A DNA stretch of 64,000 bases from Rhodoferax sp. (GTDB taxonomy: Bacteria > Pseudomonadota > Gammaproteobacteria > Burkholderiales > Burkholderiaceae_C): NCBI RefSeq assembly GCF_023700745.1, contig NZ_JAMPYG010000001.1, positions 1 through 64,000 of the forward strand. The letters run 5' to 3'. Each line of letters starts with the position of its first letter. Within the stretch, counting starts at the first letter, position 1. Below are positions 45,605-54,819 of this stretch, piece by piece. The notes under the pieces are model-generated. The model did no database searches and had not been told where the DNA came from. It was given only the letters and a program-made list of their open reading frames with translations. The position numbers and the translations under genes are program-made.

Positions 45605-46027
45605 ATGGCTGCGCGTTTTCAGGCTTTGGCACCCTGGCTGGCCGCCTTGTGGTGGGGCAGTCTGACCACCTTGGGCGCAGTGGTCGTGCCTTTGCTGTTT
45701 GTGCATTTGCCCAGCCCGGCATTGGCGGGTGGCATGGCGGCCAAATTGTTCACCGCGCAAACCTGGCTCGGTACCGGCTGTGGCCTGTTCTTGCTGTTGC
45801 TGAGCCGGTCGAGCCAGGGGCAGCCCACGACCGGACGCTTGCAGTCCGCCATGATGTTCATCATGCTTGGGGTGTTGCTGGCGCTACTGTCGGAATTTGC
45901 GGTTGCCCCCAGAATTGTGAGCCGGGATAATTTACGTCTTTGGCACAGTGTTGGCAGCGCGATGTTTGCGCTGCAATGGCTGTGCGCCGGGGTGACGTTC
46001 TGGAAGATGACCCGGACGCAGGGCTAG
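45605..46027 (+). CDS. DUF4149 membrane protein
   Basis: A 140-residue integral membrane protein with four hydrophobic segments (about 8-32, 45-65, 80-100 and 112-135). It belongs to the DUF4149 (TMEM205-like) family; the spacing of the N-terminal W-x2-SLTTLGAVVVPLLF helix and the loop with LFTAQTW fits. Function unknown. Five bases after greA, so probably cotranscribed; convergent with yhbY at ten bases. Confidence 0.82.
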   Translation: MAARFQALAPWLAALWWGSLTTLGAVVVPLLFVHLPSPALAGGMAAKLFTAQTWLGTGCGLFLLLLSRSSQGQPTTGRLQSAMMFIMLGVLLALLSEFAVAPRIVSRDNLRLWHSVGSAMFALQWLCAGVTFWKMTRTQG

Positions 46028-46037
46028 GGGCAACTTA

Positions 46038-46511
46038 TCAGCCCTGGCTGCGTTTCTTGATGCTGACCTGCTTGGGCTTGGAGCGTTTCACCTGGCCGCC
46101 TGAGGTCAGGCGCTGGTTGCCCAGCACGCGCAGGGTTTTGACTTCAGGACGCTGGCCGCCGCGGGTGCTGTACTTGAGCACTTTGACATCGCGCGGGCCG
46201 GGCTTGCGGTCTTCGTCAGCGGTTTTTTCGCGCTCGGGCAGCGGCCGCCACAGCACCAGCAGTTTGCCAATGTGCTGGATTGGGGCGGCGTTCAGTTCGT
46301 CGGCCAGGGTTTGAAACATGGCTTCGCGAGCGGCACGATCGTCAGAAAAAACGCGTACCTTGATCAGGCCATGGGCCTTGAGCGCGGCGTCGGCTTCTTT
46401 TTTGACGGCAGCGGTCAAGCCATCGCCACCGACCATGACCACGGGGTCGAGGTGGTGGGCTTCGGCGCGATGAACTTTGCGTTCGGCAGGGGTCAGTTGA
46501 ATTTGAGACAT
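46038..46511 (-). CDS. yhbY: CRS1/YhbY-family RNA-binding protein
   Basis: Small ribosome-assembly factor. 157 residues: the CRM domain occupies about 1-97 (LTPAERKVHRAEAHHLDPVVMVGGDGLTAAV), with the GxxG loop here as GGDG. The C-terminal 60 residues are a basic Lys/Arg/Gln-rich tail not present in the 97-residue E. coli protein. Start ATG 46511 (MSQIQLTP). Divergent from rlmE with 22 bp between starts, a pairing also seen in E. coli. Confidence 0.93.
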   Translation of the reverse strand: MSQIQLTPAERKVHRAEAHHLDPVVMVGGDGLTAAVKKEADAALKAHGLIKVRVFSDDRAAREAMFQTLADELNAAPIQHIGKLLVLWRPLPEREKTADEDRKPGPRDVKVLKYSTRGGQRPEVKTLRVLGNQRLTSGGQVKRSKPKQVSIKKRSQG

Positions 46512-46533
46512 AACAGTATTATCGGTGAGAACT

Positions 46534-47208
46534 ATGAAATCAGCAGTTAAAAGCAGCAAGGTCAACCGGGCCTGGCTCAATGACCATGTCAATGACACCT
46601 ACGTCAAGCTCGCCAAAAAGGACGGCTACCGGGCGCGGGCAGCCTACAAGCTGCAGGAAATTGACGACACCCTGCACCTGATCAAGCCGGGCCAGTTGGT
46701 GGTGGACCTGGGTTCGGCCCCGGGGGCCTGGAGCCAGTATGTACGGCGCAAGCTGTCGCCCAAATCAGCCACCGGTGGCGGCGCGGCCGCGGGCGAGCTC
46801 AATGGTCGCATCATTGCGCTTGACTTGTTGCCGATGGAGGCGATTGAAGGCGTGCTGTTCATCCAGGGTGATATACGCGAGGATGCCGTGTTGGCGCAAT
46901 TGGCAGAGCACATGCAGGGCCAACTGGCCGATGTGGTGATTTCCGACATGGCGCCCAATTTGTCGGGCATCAGCTCGGCGGACGCGGCGCGCATTGAGCA
47001 TTTGATTGAACTGGCGCTGGAATTTGCGCAAGACCACCTCAAACCCGAAGGGGCGCTGGTGGCCAAGGTGTTTCATGGCGGCAGTTACGACACGCTGTAC
47101 CAGCGCTTTCGGGACACCTTCGTCACGGTCAAGCGCATCAAGCCTAAAGCCTCGCGCGACAAGTCTGCGGAGACCTTTTTGATCGGTCTGACTTTGAAAA
47201 ACCCCTGA
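46534..47208 (+). CDS. rlmE: 23S rRNA (uridine-2552) 2'-O-methyltransferase RlmE (FtsJ)
   Basis: Methylates U2552 in the A-site of the large subunit. 224 residues with the FtsJ fold: YRARAAYKLQEID, the SAM-binding VVDLGSAPGAWSQY, VVISDMAPNLSGI, and VAKVFHGG; the K-D-K-E catalytic tetrad residues are in place. The ATG at 46534 follows GGTGAGA. An insertion of about ten small residues (TGGGAAAGEL) lies after the SAM motif. In E. coli rlmE and ftsH form a heat-shock operon; ftsH follows here too. Confidence 0.96.
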   Translation: MKSAVKSSKVNRAWLNDHVNDTYVKLAKKDGYRARAAYKLQEIDDTLHLIKPGQLVVDLGSAPGAWSQYVRRKLSPKSATGGGAAAGELNGRIIALDLLPMEAIEGVLFIQGDIREDAVLAQLAEHMQGQLADVVISDMAPNLSGISSADAARIEHLIELALEFAQDHLKPEGALVAKVFHGGSYDTLYQRFRDTFVTVKRIKPKASRDKSAETFLIGLTLKNP

Positions 47209-47244
47209 ATTCCTTGTTGTCGCTGTGGCTGCTGCTGATGGGAC

Positions 47245-47275
47245 TTGCCAAAGGGCAGGCTGAACAGCCTAGAAT
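47245..47275 (+). promoter_or_regulatory. Possible ftsH promoter
   Basis: TTGCCA (47245-47250) and TAGAAT (47270-47275) separated by 19 bp. A small inverted repeat AGGCT-GAAC-AGCCT lies in the spacer. CTTGCCA also resembles a heat-shock -35, but no CCCCAT-type -10 follows. Weak evidence. Confidence 0.3.
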
Positions 47276-47326
47276 TGAGCCACTTTTTATGGCATTTGAT
47301 CGAATGTATTTCTACTGGAGTTTTGC

Positions 47327-49246
47327 TTGAACAATCCATGGTTTTCAAAAATTGCGGTCTGGATGGTCATTGCGATGGTGTTGTTCACCGTCTTCAAACA
47401 ATTTGACACGCGTCCGGCGGCCGGGGCTGGCTATCTGGGTTATTCCGACTTTCTGGAAGAAGTTCGCGGCAACCGGATCAAAAGCGCCGTTATCCAGGAA
47501 GGCCAAAGCGGTACCGAAATCATTGCGGTCACCGTTGATGACCGCAAGGTCCGCACCACCGCCACTTACCTTGATCGCGGGCTGGTCGGGGATCTGATTG
47601 CCAACGACGTCAAATTCGACGTGCGTCCGCGCGAAGAAAGCTCCCTCCTGATGACCCTGCTGGTCAGCTGGGGCCCGATGCTGCTGCTGATTGGTGTCTG
47701 GGTGTACTTCATGCGCCAGATGCAGGGCGGCGGCAAGGGCGGTGCCTTCAGTTTTGGCAAGAGCAAGGCGCGCCTGCTTGATGAAAACACCAACACCGTG
47801 ACCTTTGCCGATGTGGCAGGCTGCGACGAAGCCAAGGAAGAAGTCAAGGAAGTGGTGGACTTCCTGAAAGATCCCGCCAAATTCCAGAAGCTCGGTGGCC
47901 GGATCCCACGTGGTTTGCTGCTGGTCGGCCCGCCGGGTACCGGCAAGACCTTGCTGGCCAAGAGCATTGCCGGCGAGGCCAAGGTGCCGTTTTTCAGCAT
48001 CTCGGGTTCGGACTTTGTGGAAATGTTTGTCGGTGTTGGCGCCTCGCGGGTGCGTGACATGTTTGACAACGCCAAGAAAAACGCGCCCTGCATCATCTTC
48101 ATCGATGAAATTGACGCGGTCGGCCGCCAGCGCGGTGCCGGTTTGGGCGGAGGCAATGACGAGCGCGAGCAAACCCTCAACCAGATGCTGGTCGAGATGG
48201 ACGGTTTCGAGACCAATGTTGGCGTGATCGTGGTGGCTGCTACCAACCGTCCTGACATCCTGGATGCGGCCCTGTTGCGTCCGGGTCGTTTTGACCGCCA
48301 GGTCTATGTGACGCTGCCCGACATCCGTGGCCGCGAGCAGATTTTGAACGTGCACATGCGCAAGGTGCCCTTGAGCCCGGACGTCAACGCCGCCGTGATT
48401 GCCCGTGGCACACCCGGCATGTCGGGTGCCGACCTGGCCAACCTGTGCAACGAAGCAGCCCTGATGGCAGCGCGGCGCAATGCCCGCACCGTGGAGATGC
48501 AGGACTTCGAGAAAGCCAAGGACAAGATTTTGATGGGACCGGAACGCAAGAGCATGGTCATGCCCGAGAGCGAGCGGCGCAACACGGCTTACCACGAGTC
48601 GGGCCATGCCCTGATCGGCAAGCTGCTGCCCAAGTGCGACCCGGTGCACAAAGTCACCATCATTCCGCGCGGCCGCGCGCTGGGTGTCACCATGAGCTTG
48701 CCGGCACAGGACCGCTACAGCTACGACAAGGAGTACATGCTGAACCAGATCAGCATGCTGTTTGGTGGCCGCATTGCCGAAGAAGTGTTCATGAACCAGA
48801 TGACCACCGGTGCCAGCAACGACTTCGAACGTGCCACCCACATCGCCCGCGACATGGTCATGCGCTACGGCATGACGGCAGCGCTCGGGCCGATGGTCTA
48901 TGCCGAGAACGAGGGCGAAGTCTTCCTTGGCCGCTCTGTCACCAAGACCACCAACATGAGCGAAGAAACCATGCAGAAGGTCGACGCCGAAGTGCGGCGC
49001 ATCATCGACGAACAATACGCCCTGGCGCGCCGCCTGATCGAAGAACACAGTGAACACATGCACGCCATGGCGAAGGCCTTGCTGGAGTGGGAAACCATCG
49101 ACAGCGACCAGCTGGACGACATCATGGCCGGCAAGCCACCCCGGCCGCCCAAGGACTGGTCGCCACGCATGCCAGCCTCAAACTCGGATACCGGCAGCGG
49201 CGGCACACCCGCCGTCAATCCGGATGCAGCCCCTCACGCGGCCTGA
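47327..49246 (+). CDS. ftsH: ATP-dependent zinc metalloprotease FtsH
   Basis: Membrane-anchored AAA+ protease for quality control, including turnover of sigma-32 and LpxC in other bacteria. 639 residues: two membrane helices (about 6-20 and 103-125) flanking a periplasmic domain, AAA module with Walker A GPPGTGKT near 201 and Walker [17 protein letters not shown], and the zinc protease site HESGH near 422. The C-terminal tail is Pro/Ala/Ser-rich. Start is TTG at 47327 with CTGGAG upstream. An intrinsic terminator follows. Confidence 0.97.
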   Translation: MNNPWFSKIAVWMVIAMVLFTVFKQFDTRPAAGAGYLGYSDFLEEVRGNRIKSAVIQEGQSGTEIIAVTVDDRKVRTTATYLDRGLVGDLIANDVKFDVRPREESSLLMTLLVSWGPMLLLIGVWVYFMRQMQGGGKGGAFSFGKSKARLLDENTNTVTFADVAGCDEAKEEVKEVVDFLKDPAKFQKLGGRIPRGLLLVGPPGTGKTLLAKSIAGEAKVPFFSISGSDFVEMFVGVGASRVRDMFDNAKKNAPCIIFIDEIDAVGRQRGAGLGGGNDEREQTLNQMLVEMDGFETNVGVIVVAATNRPDILDAALLRPGRFDRQVYVTLPDIRGREQILNVHMRKVPLSPDVNAAVIARGTPGMSGADLANLCNEAALMAARRNARTVEMQDFEKAKDKILMGPERKSMVMPESERRNTAYHESGHALIGKLLPKCDPVHKVTIIPRGRALGVTMSLPAQDRYSYDKEYMLNQISMLFGGRIAEEVFMNQMTTGASNDFERATHIARDMVMRYGMTAALGPMVYAENEGEVFLGRSVTKTTNMSEETMQKVDAEVRRIIDEQYALARRLIEEHSEHMHAMAKALLEWETIDSDQLDDIMAGKPPRPPKDWSPRMPASNSDTGSGGTPAVNPDAAPHAA

Positions 49247-49262
49247 GCGGAAAACACCAACA

Positions 49263-49287
49263 ACGGGGCTGCGGCCCCGTTTTTTTT
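49263..49287 (+). terminator. Intrinsic terminator after ftsH
   Basis: ACGGGGC (49263-49269), TGCG loop, GCCCCGT (49274-49280), then seven further T. A textbook terminator; folP begins 32 bp later and may rely on read-through or its own promoter. Confidence 0.85.
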
Positions 49288-49318
49288 GACCCATCAACGA
49301 TCCAACAAGGATGTGACC

Positions 49319-50182
49319 ATGTATTGGCAGACCAGCCGCTATCAAATTGACCTGACACGACCCCAAGTCATGGGCATTGTCAACGTCACGCCCGACTCGT
49401 TCTCGGACGGTGGCCAGCATGACGCCACGCTGGCGGCACTGAAACACTGCGAGCAACTGATCCGTGACGGTGCCGACATTCTGGACATTGGCGGCGAATC
49501 CACCCGACCCGGGGCGCCGCCGGTCAGCCTCGAAGACGAACTGGCCCGTGTCATCCCGGTGCTGCGCGAGGCGACACAATGGGGTGTTCCGGTCTCGGTG
49601 GACACCTACAAACCACGGGTCATGCAGGCCGTGCTGGACCTCGGCGCCGACATCATCAACGATATCTGGGCCCTGCGCTGGCAGGAAGGCGGGGCGGGGA
49701 GTCTGGATGGCACAGCGGTCGTGGCGGCGCACCCCAACTGCGGTGTCTGTCTGATGCACATGCACCGCGAACCCCAGACCATGCAAGTCGCGCCCATGCA
49801 AGGCGATGTGCTGCCGCAGGTGCGAGACTTCCTGGTGCAATCGGCGCAAGACCTCCACGCACAGGGTGTGGACAAGGCCAGAATCATGCTGGACCCCGGC
49901 ATTGGCTTTGGCAAGACGGTGGCCCAAAATTTTGCCTTGCTGGCACGCCAGGCCGAGTTGCTGCAAGCGGGTTACCCGGTGCTGGCGGGCTGGTCGCGCA
50001 AGTCGTCACTGGCGGGCATGGTGCCGCACCGTCATCCCGATGCCAGCCTGTCGGCCACCGAACGTCTGGCGCCCAGCCTGGCAGCGGCGCTGCTGGCCGC
50101 CGAGCGTGGCGCTACGGTGCTCAGGGTGCATGACGTCAAGGAAACCGTGCAAGTTTTGCGGGTGCTGGAGGCGATAAGATAG
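49319..50182 (+). CDS. folP: Dihydropteroate synthase
   Basis: Condenses 4-aminobenzoate with hydroxymethyl-dihydropterin diphosphate in folate synthesis; the sulfonamide target. 287 residues, TIM barrel. Signature 1 [16 protein letters not shown], then [23 protein letters not shown], and late [13 protein letters not shown] and GWSRKSSLA. The ATG at 49319 follows AAGGATG; an upstream in-frame start would lie in the terminator. Confidence 0.97.
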   Translation: MYWQTSRYQIDLTRPQVMGIVNVTPDSFSDGGQHDATLAALKHCEQLIRDGADILDIGGESTRPGAPPVSLEDELARVIPVLREATQWGVPVSVDTYKPRVMQAVLDLGADIINDIWALRWQEGGAGSLDGTAVVAAHPNCGVCLMHMHREPQTMQVAPMQGDVLPQVRDFLVQSAQDLHAQGVDKARIMLDPGIGFGKTVAQNFALLARQAELLQAGYPVLAGWSRKSSLAGMVPHRHPDASLSATERLAPSLAAALLAAERGATVLRVHDVKETVQVLRVLEAIR

Positions 50183-50219
50183 CCGCTGTTTGAATTTTGA
50201 ATCAGGTGAAGGCATAACA

Positions 50220-51551
50220 ATGACAAGGCAATATTTTGGTACCGACGGCATTCGCGGTACCGTCGGACAAGCGCCCATCACGGCAGACTTCACGCTCAAG
50301 CTGGCCCATGCTGTCGGCCGTGTGCTCAAGCGCCATGAGGCCAAACCCACGGTGCTGATTGGCAAGGACACCCGTATTTCGGGCTACATGCTGGAAAGCG
50401 CGCTGGAGAGTGGCTTCAACTCGGCCGGTGTCGATGTGGTGCTGCTCGGCCCGCTGCCGACGCCGGGGGTGGCTTACCTGACACGGGCGCAACGCGCCTC
50501 GCTGGGCGTGGTCATCAGCGCCAGCCACAATCCGTTTGAAGACAATGGCATCAAGTTTTTCAGCGCGCAGGGCACCAAGTTGCCCGATGCCTGGGAGCGT
50601 GACGTGGAAGCCACGCTGCGCCAGGACCCGGTCTGGGCGGATTCCGCCAACCTGGGCAAATCACGACGCCTGGACGACGCTGCCGGTCGCTACATCGAAT
50701 TTTGCAAAAGCACCTTTGCCAACAACCTGACGCTCAGGGGTTTGCGCATCGTGGTCGATGCGGCCAATGGCGCCGCTTACCAGATTGCCCCCAAGGTGTT
50801 TCATGAACTGGGTGCCGAGGTGATCGCCATCGGTTGTTCACCGGATGGCCTGAACATCAACAAGGGCTTTGGTGCCACCCACCCCGAGGCGCTGATCGCA
50901 GCCGTCAAGGCGCACCGGGCCGACGTCGGCATTGCGCTGGACGGCGATGCCGACCGCTTGCAGATGGTCGATGCCCACGGTCGCTTGTTCAATGGCGATG
51001 AAGTGCTTTACCTGATGGTTGATGACCGGCTGCGCCGCGGCGAAGCGGTGCCCGGTGTGGTGGGCACGCTCATGACCAACATGGCGGTGGAGCTGGCTCT
51101 GCAGGCGCGCGGCGTGCCCCTGGTGCGTGCCAAGGTGGGTGACCGTTACGTGCTCGAAGAACTGGAAAAAAACAAGTGGCTGCTTGGCGGCGAGGGCTCG
51201 GGCCACCTGCTGGCGCTGGACCAGCACACCACCGGCGACGGGTTGATTTCTGCCTTGCAGGTACTGCAAACCAGTGTGCGCAGCGGCAAACCGCTGGCCG
51301 AGTTGCTCAGCGGTGTCACGCTGTTTCCGCAAACGCTCATCAATATCCGGCTCAAACCCGGGCAGGACTGGCAAAACAGCGCCATGCTGGAATCCGAAAC
51401 GCGTGCCGTGGAAGCCGAGCTGGGCCAGAACGGCCGGGTGCTGATTCGCGCCAGCGGCACCGAACCGCTGGTGCGGGTCATGGTCGAGGCACGTGACCCG
51501 GCCCAGGCCAAAGCCTGTGCCCAGCGCATTGCCAACACCATCAGCGTTTGA
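50220..51551 (+). CDS. glmM: Phosphoglucosamine mutase
   Basis: Interconverts glucosamine-6-phosphate and glucosamine-1-phosphate for UDP-GlcNAc, needed for peptidoglycan and for the lipid A steps encoded upstream. 443 residues. Catalytic serine is Ser102 in [12 protein letters not shown], the same number as in E. coli; the Mg loop [13 protein letters not shown] and the sugar loop GGEGSGH are present, as is C-terminal [17 protein letters not shown] 50220 follows AGGTGAAGG. Follows folP as in E. coli. Confidence 0.97.
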   Translation: MTRQYFGTDGIRGTVGQAPITADFTLKLAHAVGRVLKRHEAKPTVLIGKDTRISGYMLESALESGFNSAGVDVVLLGPLPTPGVAYLTRAQRASLGVVISASHNPFEDNGIKFFSAQGTKLPDAWERDVEATLRQDPVWADSANLGKSRRLDDAAGRYIEFCKSTFANNLTLRGLRIVVDAANGAAYQIAPKVFHELGAEVIAIGCSPDGLNINKGFGATHPEALIAAVKAHRADVGIALDGDADRLQMVDAHGRLFNGDEVLYLMVDDRLRRGEAVPGVVGTLMTNMAVELALQARGVPLVRAKVGDRYVLEELEKNKWLLGGEGSGHLLALDQHTTGDGLISALQVLQTSVRSGKPLAELLSGVTLFPQTLINIRLKPGQDWQNSAMLESETRAVEAELGQNGRVLIRASGTEPLVRVMVEARDPAQAKACAQRIANTISV

Positions 51552-51558
51552 GGGGCCC

Positions 51559-52062
51559 ATGACAAACACACCTTCGTTGACGCTGTGCCAGGCCGATTAC
51601 GCCCACCCGCAGCACATGCAGGCCCTGCTGGACTTGCTGGACGGCTATGCCCGCGACCCCATGGGCGGGGCTGAGCCCCTGTCTGATTTTGCCAAGGCCA
51701 ACCTGCCCCAAGCGCTGGCGGCCCGGCCATTTATGTTCAGTGTGCTGGCTTTTGACGAGGCATCGGATGGCCTGCCGGTGGGCCTGATCAACTGCGTCGA
51801 GGGCTTTTCCACCTTTGCCTGCCAGCCGCTGGTCAACGTGCATGACGTGGTGGTGGTGGCGTCGCACCGGGGGCAGGGTGTGGCTGAGCAGATGCTGGGG
51901 CTGGTTGAGCAACTGGCGCGTGCGCGCGGTGCCTGCAAGCTCACCCTTGAAGTGCTGGAAGGCAATGCGCCCGCCCAAAAGTTGTACCGGCGGCTGGGCT
52001 TTGACAACTACCAGCTCGACCCGGCCATGGGTCAGGCGCAGTTCATGCATAAGTGGCTTTGA
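51559..52062 (+). CDS. GNAT-family N-acetyltransferase
   Basis: A 167-residue acetyltransferase. The acetyl-CoA binding motif A is VNVHDVVVVASHRGQGVAEQML (RGQGVA pyrophosphate loop near residue 105), followed by KLTLEVLEGNAPAQKLYRRLGF. The acceptor is unknown. It begins with ATG 51559, seven bases after glmM, with GAGGGG upstream. Likely cotranscribed with glmM and the small membrane protein downstream. Confidence 0.88.
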   Translation: MTNTPSLTLCQADYAHPQHMQALLDLLDGYARDPMGGAEPLSDFAKANLPQALAARPFMFSVLAFDEASDGLPVGLINCVEGFSTFACQPLVNVHDVVVVASHRGQGVAEQMLGLVEQLARARGACKLTLEVLEGNAPAQKLYRRLGFDNYQLDPAMGQAQFMHKWL

Positions 52063-52083
52063 TTTTTTTGATCCTGCTGCCCC

Positions 52084-52419
52084 ATGAACTGGCTCAAAAA
52101 ACTCCCCGGTTACCAGCGCACTCCTTACGGTTTTGAGTTGCGTTTGCTGCGCATGATGCCGCGCGTGCTGCTGCTGGGCACGCTGTTGCCCTTGCTGTTG
52201 TCGGGGCTGGCGCGGCTGTTTTACACCCAGGGCACGGCGGCCGAGGTTGAGCGCCATATTCAGTTGTTCGATTTCGGCATGATTGGCCTGGCTGTGCTGA
52301 TCTGGACGGCCGTGGTGACGGTGTCCTTTGGCTGCGTGATCGTCTGGTTGATGAAGGGGCCTGCCTACGTGGCCGATGGTTTCGACGTCTCCCACAGCGA
52401 CCAGCCCAAGCTCGACTGA
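52084..52419 (+). CDS. Small hypothetical inner-membrane protein
   Basis: 111 residues, not recognised. There are two clear hydrophobic segments (about 27-46 and 65-92), a basic N-terminus (MNWLKKLPGYQRTPYGFELRLLR) and a short acidic cytoplasmic tail. Spacing between the GNAT gene (21 bp) and sbcB (16 bp) suggests one transcript. Codon use resembles its neighbours, so it is probably real. No function inferred. Confidence 0.7.
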   Translation: MNWLKKLPGYQRTPYGFELRLLRMMPRVLLLGTLLPLLLSGLARLFYTQGTAAEVERHIQLFDFGMIGLAVLIWTAVVTVSFGCVIVWLMKGPAYVADGFDVSHSDQPKLD

Positions 52420-52435
52420 CCCGGAACTCACCCTG

Positions 52436-53875
52436 ATGCACACTTTTCTCTGGCACGACTACGAAACCTTCGGGGCCAACACCCGGCAGACGCGACCGGC
52501 GCAGTTTGCCGCCATTCGCACCGACGCAGACCTCAATCCGATCGGTGCGCCGGTCATGCTGTACTGCCAGCCCGCCAACGATTTCCTGCCGGAGCCGCAA
52601 GCCTGCCTGATCACCGGCATCACACCCCAGGAGTGCCTGGAAAAAGGCCTGCCCGAATACCAGTTTGCCGCGCAGATCGAGCAGCTCTTCAGCGAACCTG
52701 GCACCGTGGGTGTTGGCTACAACACCATCCGGTTTGACGACGAGATCACGCGTTTCATGCTCTGGCGCAACCTGATCGACCCCTATGCGCGCGAGTGGCA
52801 GAACGACTGCGGCCGCTGGGACCTGCTCGACGTGGTGCGTACCGCCTATGCGCTGCGCCCGGACGGCATCCAGTGGCCTGTCAAAGCCGACGGCAAGCCC
52901 AGCTTCAAATTGACCGATCTGAGCGCTGCCAACGGCTTGCTGCACACCGCTGCGCACGATGCCCTGAGCGACGTGCAGGCCACCATCGCTCTGGCGCGGC
53001 TCATCAAGACGGCGCAGCCCAAGCTGTTTGATTTCTGTTTCGGGCTGCACAAGAAAGACCGGGTCATGGCCGAGCTGGGTTTGCCCACCAGCCTGACCCA
53101 TGCCAAACCCTTTTTGCATATTTCAGGCATGTTTGCCCCCGAGCGCGGCTGTGTCGCACTGATGTGGCCGCTGGCCATGCACCCGGCCAATAAAAATGAG
53201 CTGCTGGCCTGGGACCTGGCCTTTGATCCGGCCGAGCTGGCAACTTTGAATGCCGAGCAGATCCGCCTGCGCCTGTTTAGCAAATCCGTAGATCTGCCCG
53301 AAGGCATGCGCCGCCTGCCGGTCAAGTCGGTGCACCTCAACAAGTCGCCGATGGTCATGAGCAACCTCAAGGTGCTGAGCCCGGCCATGACTGAGCGCTG
53401 GGGCATCGACCTGGCGGCCCAGCTACAGCATGCGGCTGCCGCCCGTGATTTGCCCGACATGAGCGCCATCTGGGCGCAGGTGTTTGCCAGGCCAGAGGCG
53501 GCACCGGTGGATGTTGACGAAGACCTGTACGGCGGTTTTGTCGGCAATGCCGATCGCCGCCGCCTCAACGACCTGCGTCGCTGCAGCCCGACCGAGCTGG
53601 CCACCGCGCGGCCAGCTTTTGAGGACGCGCGTTTGTCCGAATTGCTGTGGCGCTACCGGGCGCGTAATTTCCCGCAGAGCCTCAGTACGGAAGAAGCCCA
53701 GGCCTGGGAAGCCCATCGCGCGGCACGCCTGTTTGACGGTGAGGGTGGCGCGCTGACGCTCGACGCCCTGTTTGAGGAACTCGACAAGCTGGCCGACAAC
53801 GCCAGCGAGCGCGACGAAGCCATCCTCGGCGCGCTGTACGACTACGCCTCCGAGATTGCACCGCAGCGCGCATAG
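52436..53875 (+). CDS. sbcB: Exodeoxyribonuclease I
   Basis: Processive 3'-5' single-strand DNA exonuclease in mismatch repair and recombination. 479 residues: DEDDh exonuclease domain with Exo I motif FLWHDYETFGAN (catalytic Asp and Glu) at 4-15, VGYNTIRFDDEITRF, and Exo III motif HTAAHDALSDVQATI with catalytic His/Asp near 185; the SH3-like and C-terminal helical domains follow. The ATG at 52436 is the family start. Confidence 0.96.
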   Translation: MHTFLWHDYETFGANTRQTRPAQFAAIRTDADLNPIGAPVMLYCQPANDFLPEPQACLITGITPQECLEKGLPEYQFAAQIEQLFSEPGTVGVGYNTIRFDDEITRFMLWRNLIDPYAREWQNDCGRWDLLDVVRTAYALRPDGIQWPVKADGKPSFKLTDLSAANGLLHTAAHDALSDVQATIALARLIKTAQPKLFDFCFGLHKKDRVMAELGLPTSLTHAKPFLHISGMFAPERGCVALMWPLAMHPANKNELLAWDLAFDPAELATLNAEQIRLRLFSKSVDLPEGMRRLPVKSVHLNKSPMVMSNLKVLSPAMTERWGIDLAAQLQHAAAARDLPDMSAIWAQVFARPEAAPVDVDEDLYGGFVGNADRRRLNDLRRCSPTELATARPAFEDARLSELLWRYRARNFPQSLSTEEAQAWEAHRAARLFDGEGGALTLDALFEELDKLADNASERDEAILGALYDYASEIAPQRA

Positions 53876-53904
53876 GCTGGCGCCACCGTAAGCAAACCGT
53901 TGTG

Positions 53905-54150
53905 ATGACCCCGCAAGACTTTATCGCCAAATGGGGCCCCGGTGGTTCCGGATTTGACCTCAACGAACGCCAGGGTGCGCAAGCGCACTTCATCGACCTG
54001 TGCCAGTTGCTGGGCGTGCCCACGCCGGGCAGCGCGGGCGACTATATGATTTGCCTGTCAGGTTCAGATCCCAAGTGCTTGCCGAGGCAAGGTCGATATG
54101 AATCAAGAACGGAGATCGTTACTGCAAGCGTAGCGCGGCAGTCCATGTAG
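53905..54150 (+). pseudogene. Truncated N-terminal remnant of a DNA methyltransferase (MmeI_N / BREX-type class I SAM MTase)
   Basis: The first 47 codons (MTPQDFIAKWGP...NERQGAQAHFIDLCQLLGVPTPGSAGDY) look like the N-terminus of the large DNA methyltransferases found in type IIG and defence-island loci, which normally continue with FE-GV-K--GG-GWADVW. After GDY (about 54045) the resemblance stops and the frame closes at 54150. No methyltransferase catalytic motif remains. I read this as a gene that lost nearly all of its length by deletion, leaving a stub after sbcB. Identification is from remembered family pattern, not a search. Confidence 0.6.
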
Positions 54151-54204
54151 TCGAAAGTCATGGATTGCTTCACTGCGTTCGCAATGACGCTGCATTTTCA
54201 TTCG
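54046..54204. other. Non-coding stretch after the methyltransferase stub
   Basis: 159 bp without a credible gene. It holds a small palindrome CTTGCC-GA-GGCAAG (54078-54091) and a long imperfect palindrome (54117-54189), then runs to the end of mogA. No T-run terminator is seen for sbcB. Confidence 0.5.
54117..54189. repeat. REP-like long imperfect palindrome
   Basis: Two 31-base arms (54117-54147 and 54159-54189) around an 11-base loop, 21 of 31 positions complementary, with many of the differences being transitions that still allow G-U pairing. The right arm, GGATTGCTTCACTGCGTTCG, followed by CAATGACG, is of the widespread intergenic class related to GTCATTGCGAGCG...GGCAATCCATG found scattered in many genomes. 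Only one copy lies in this window. Confidence 0.65.
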
Positions 54205-54819
54205 TTAATTCGTAGCGGGAAAAGTCCGGATCGCGGTTTTGGGCCGGAACGCCTTGCACACCGCCTCATCGGTTTCCAGATACGGCCCGCCGATCAGGTC
54301 GATGCAGTAGGGCACGGCGGCAAAGATGCCGGGCACCACGGATTTGCCGTCGGCGTCGCGCAGGCCTTCCAGCGTTTCGGCGATGGACTTGGGCTGGCCC
54401 GGCAGGTTGATGATGAGGGTCTGCTGGCGGATCACCGCCACCTGGCGCGACAGAATGGCGGTGGGCACAAAGTTCAGGCTGATCTGGCGCATCTGTTCAC
54501 CAAAACCGGGCATTTCCTTGTGCGCCACTGCCAGCGTGGCCTCGGGCGTGACGTCGCGCAGGGCCGGGCCGGTGCCGCCGGTGGTGAGCACCAGCGCACA
54601 GCCCGCGTCCACCAGCTCAATCAGCGCCGCTTGAATAGCGGCTTGTTCGTCAGGGATCAGGCGCGGCTCGAACTGCAGCGGATTCTTCAGGGCACGGCCC
54701 AGCCAGTCTTGCAGCGCGGGCAGGCCCTTGTCGACATAAATGCCTGTGGATGCGCGGTCGCTGACCGACACGATACCGATCTTGACGGGCGGGTAGGGGT
54801 TGGCAACGGGCGTGTTCAT
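54205..54819 (-). CDS. mogA: Molybdopterin adenylyltransferase MogA
   Basis: Adenylates molybdopterin before molybdate insertion. 204 residues, MoaB/Mog fold: IGIVSVSDRASTGIYVDKGLPAL at the N-terminus, LVLTTGGTGPALRDVTPEAT at the active site, and NLPGQPKSIAETL. GPALRD replaces the more usual GPAPRD. The ATG at 54819 overlaps the darP stop (ATGA), so the two are probably translated from one message. Confidence 0.94.
   Translation of the reverse strand: MNTPVANPYPPVKIGIVSVSDRASTGIYVDKGLPALQDWLGRALKNPLQFEPRLIPDEQAAIQAALIELVDAGCALVLTTGGTGPALRDVTPEATLAVAHKEMPGFGEQMRQISLNFVPTAILSRQVAVIRQQTLIINLPGQPKSIAETLEGLRDADGKSVVPGIFAAVPYCIDLIGGPYLETDEAVCKAFRPKTAIRTFPATN

Noticed and set aside
47345-49063. 572-codon open frame antisense to ftsH
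   Set aside because: Same reason: complement of a conserved gene, His/Gln/Val/Ala-rich translation without family features.
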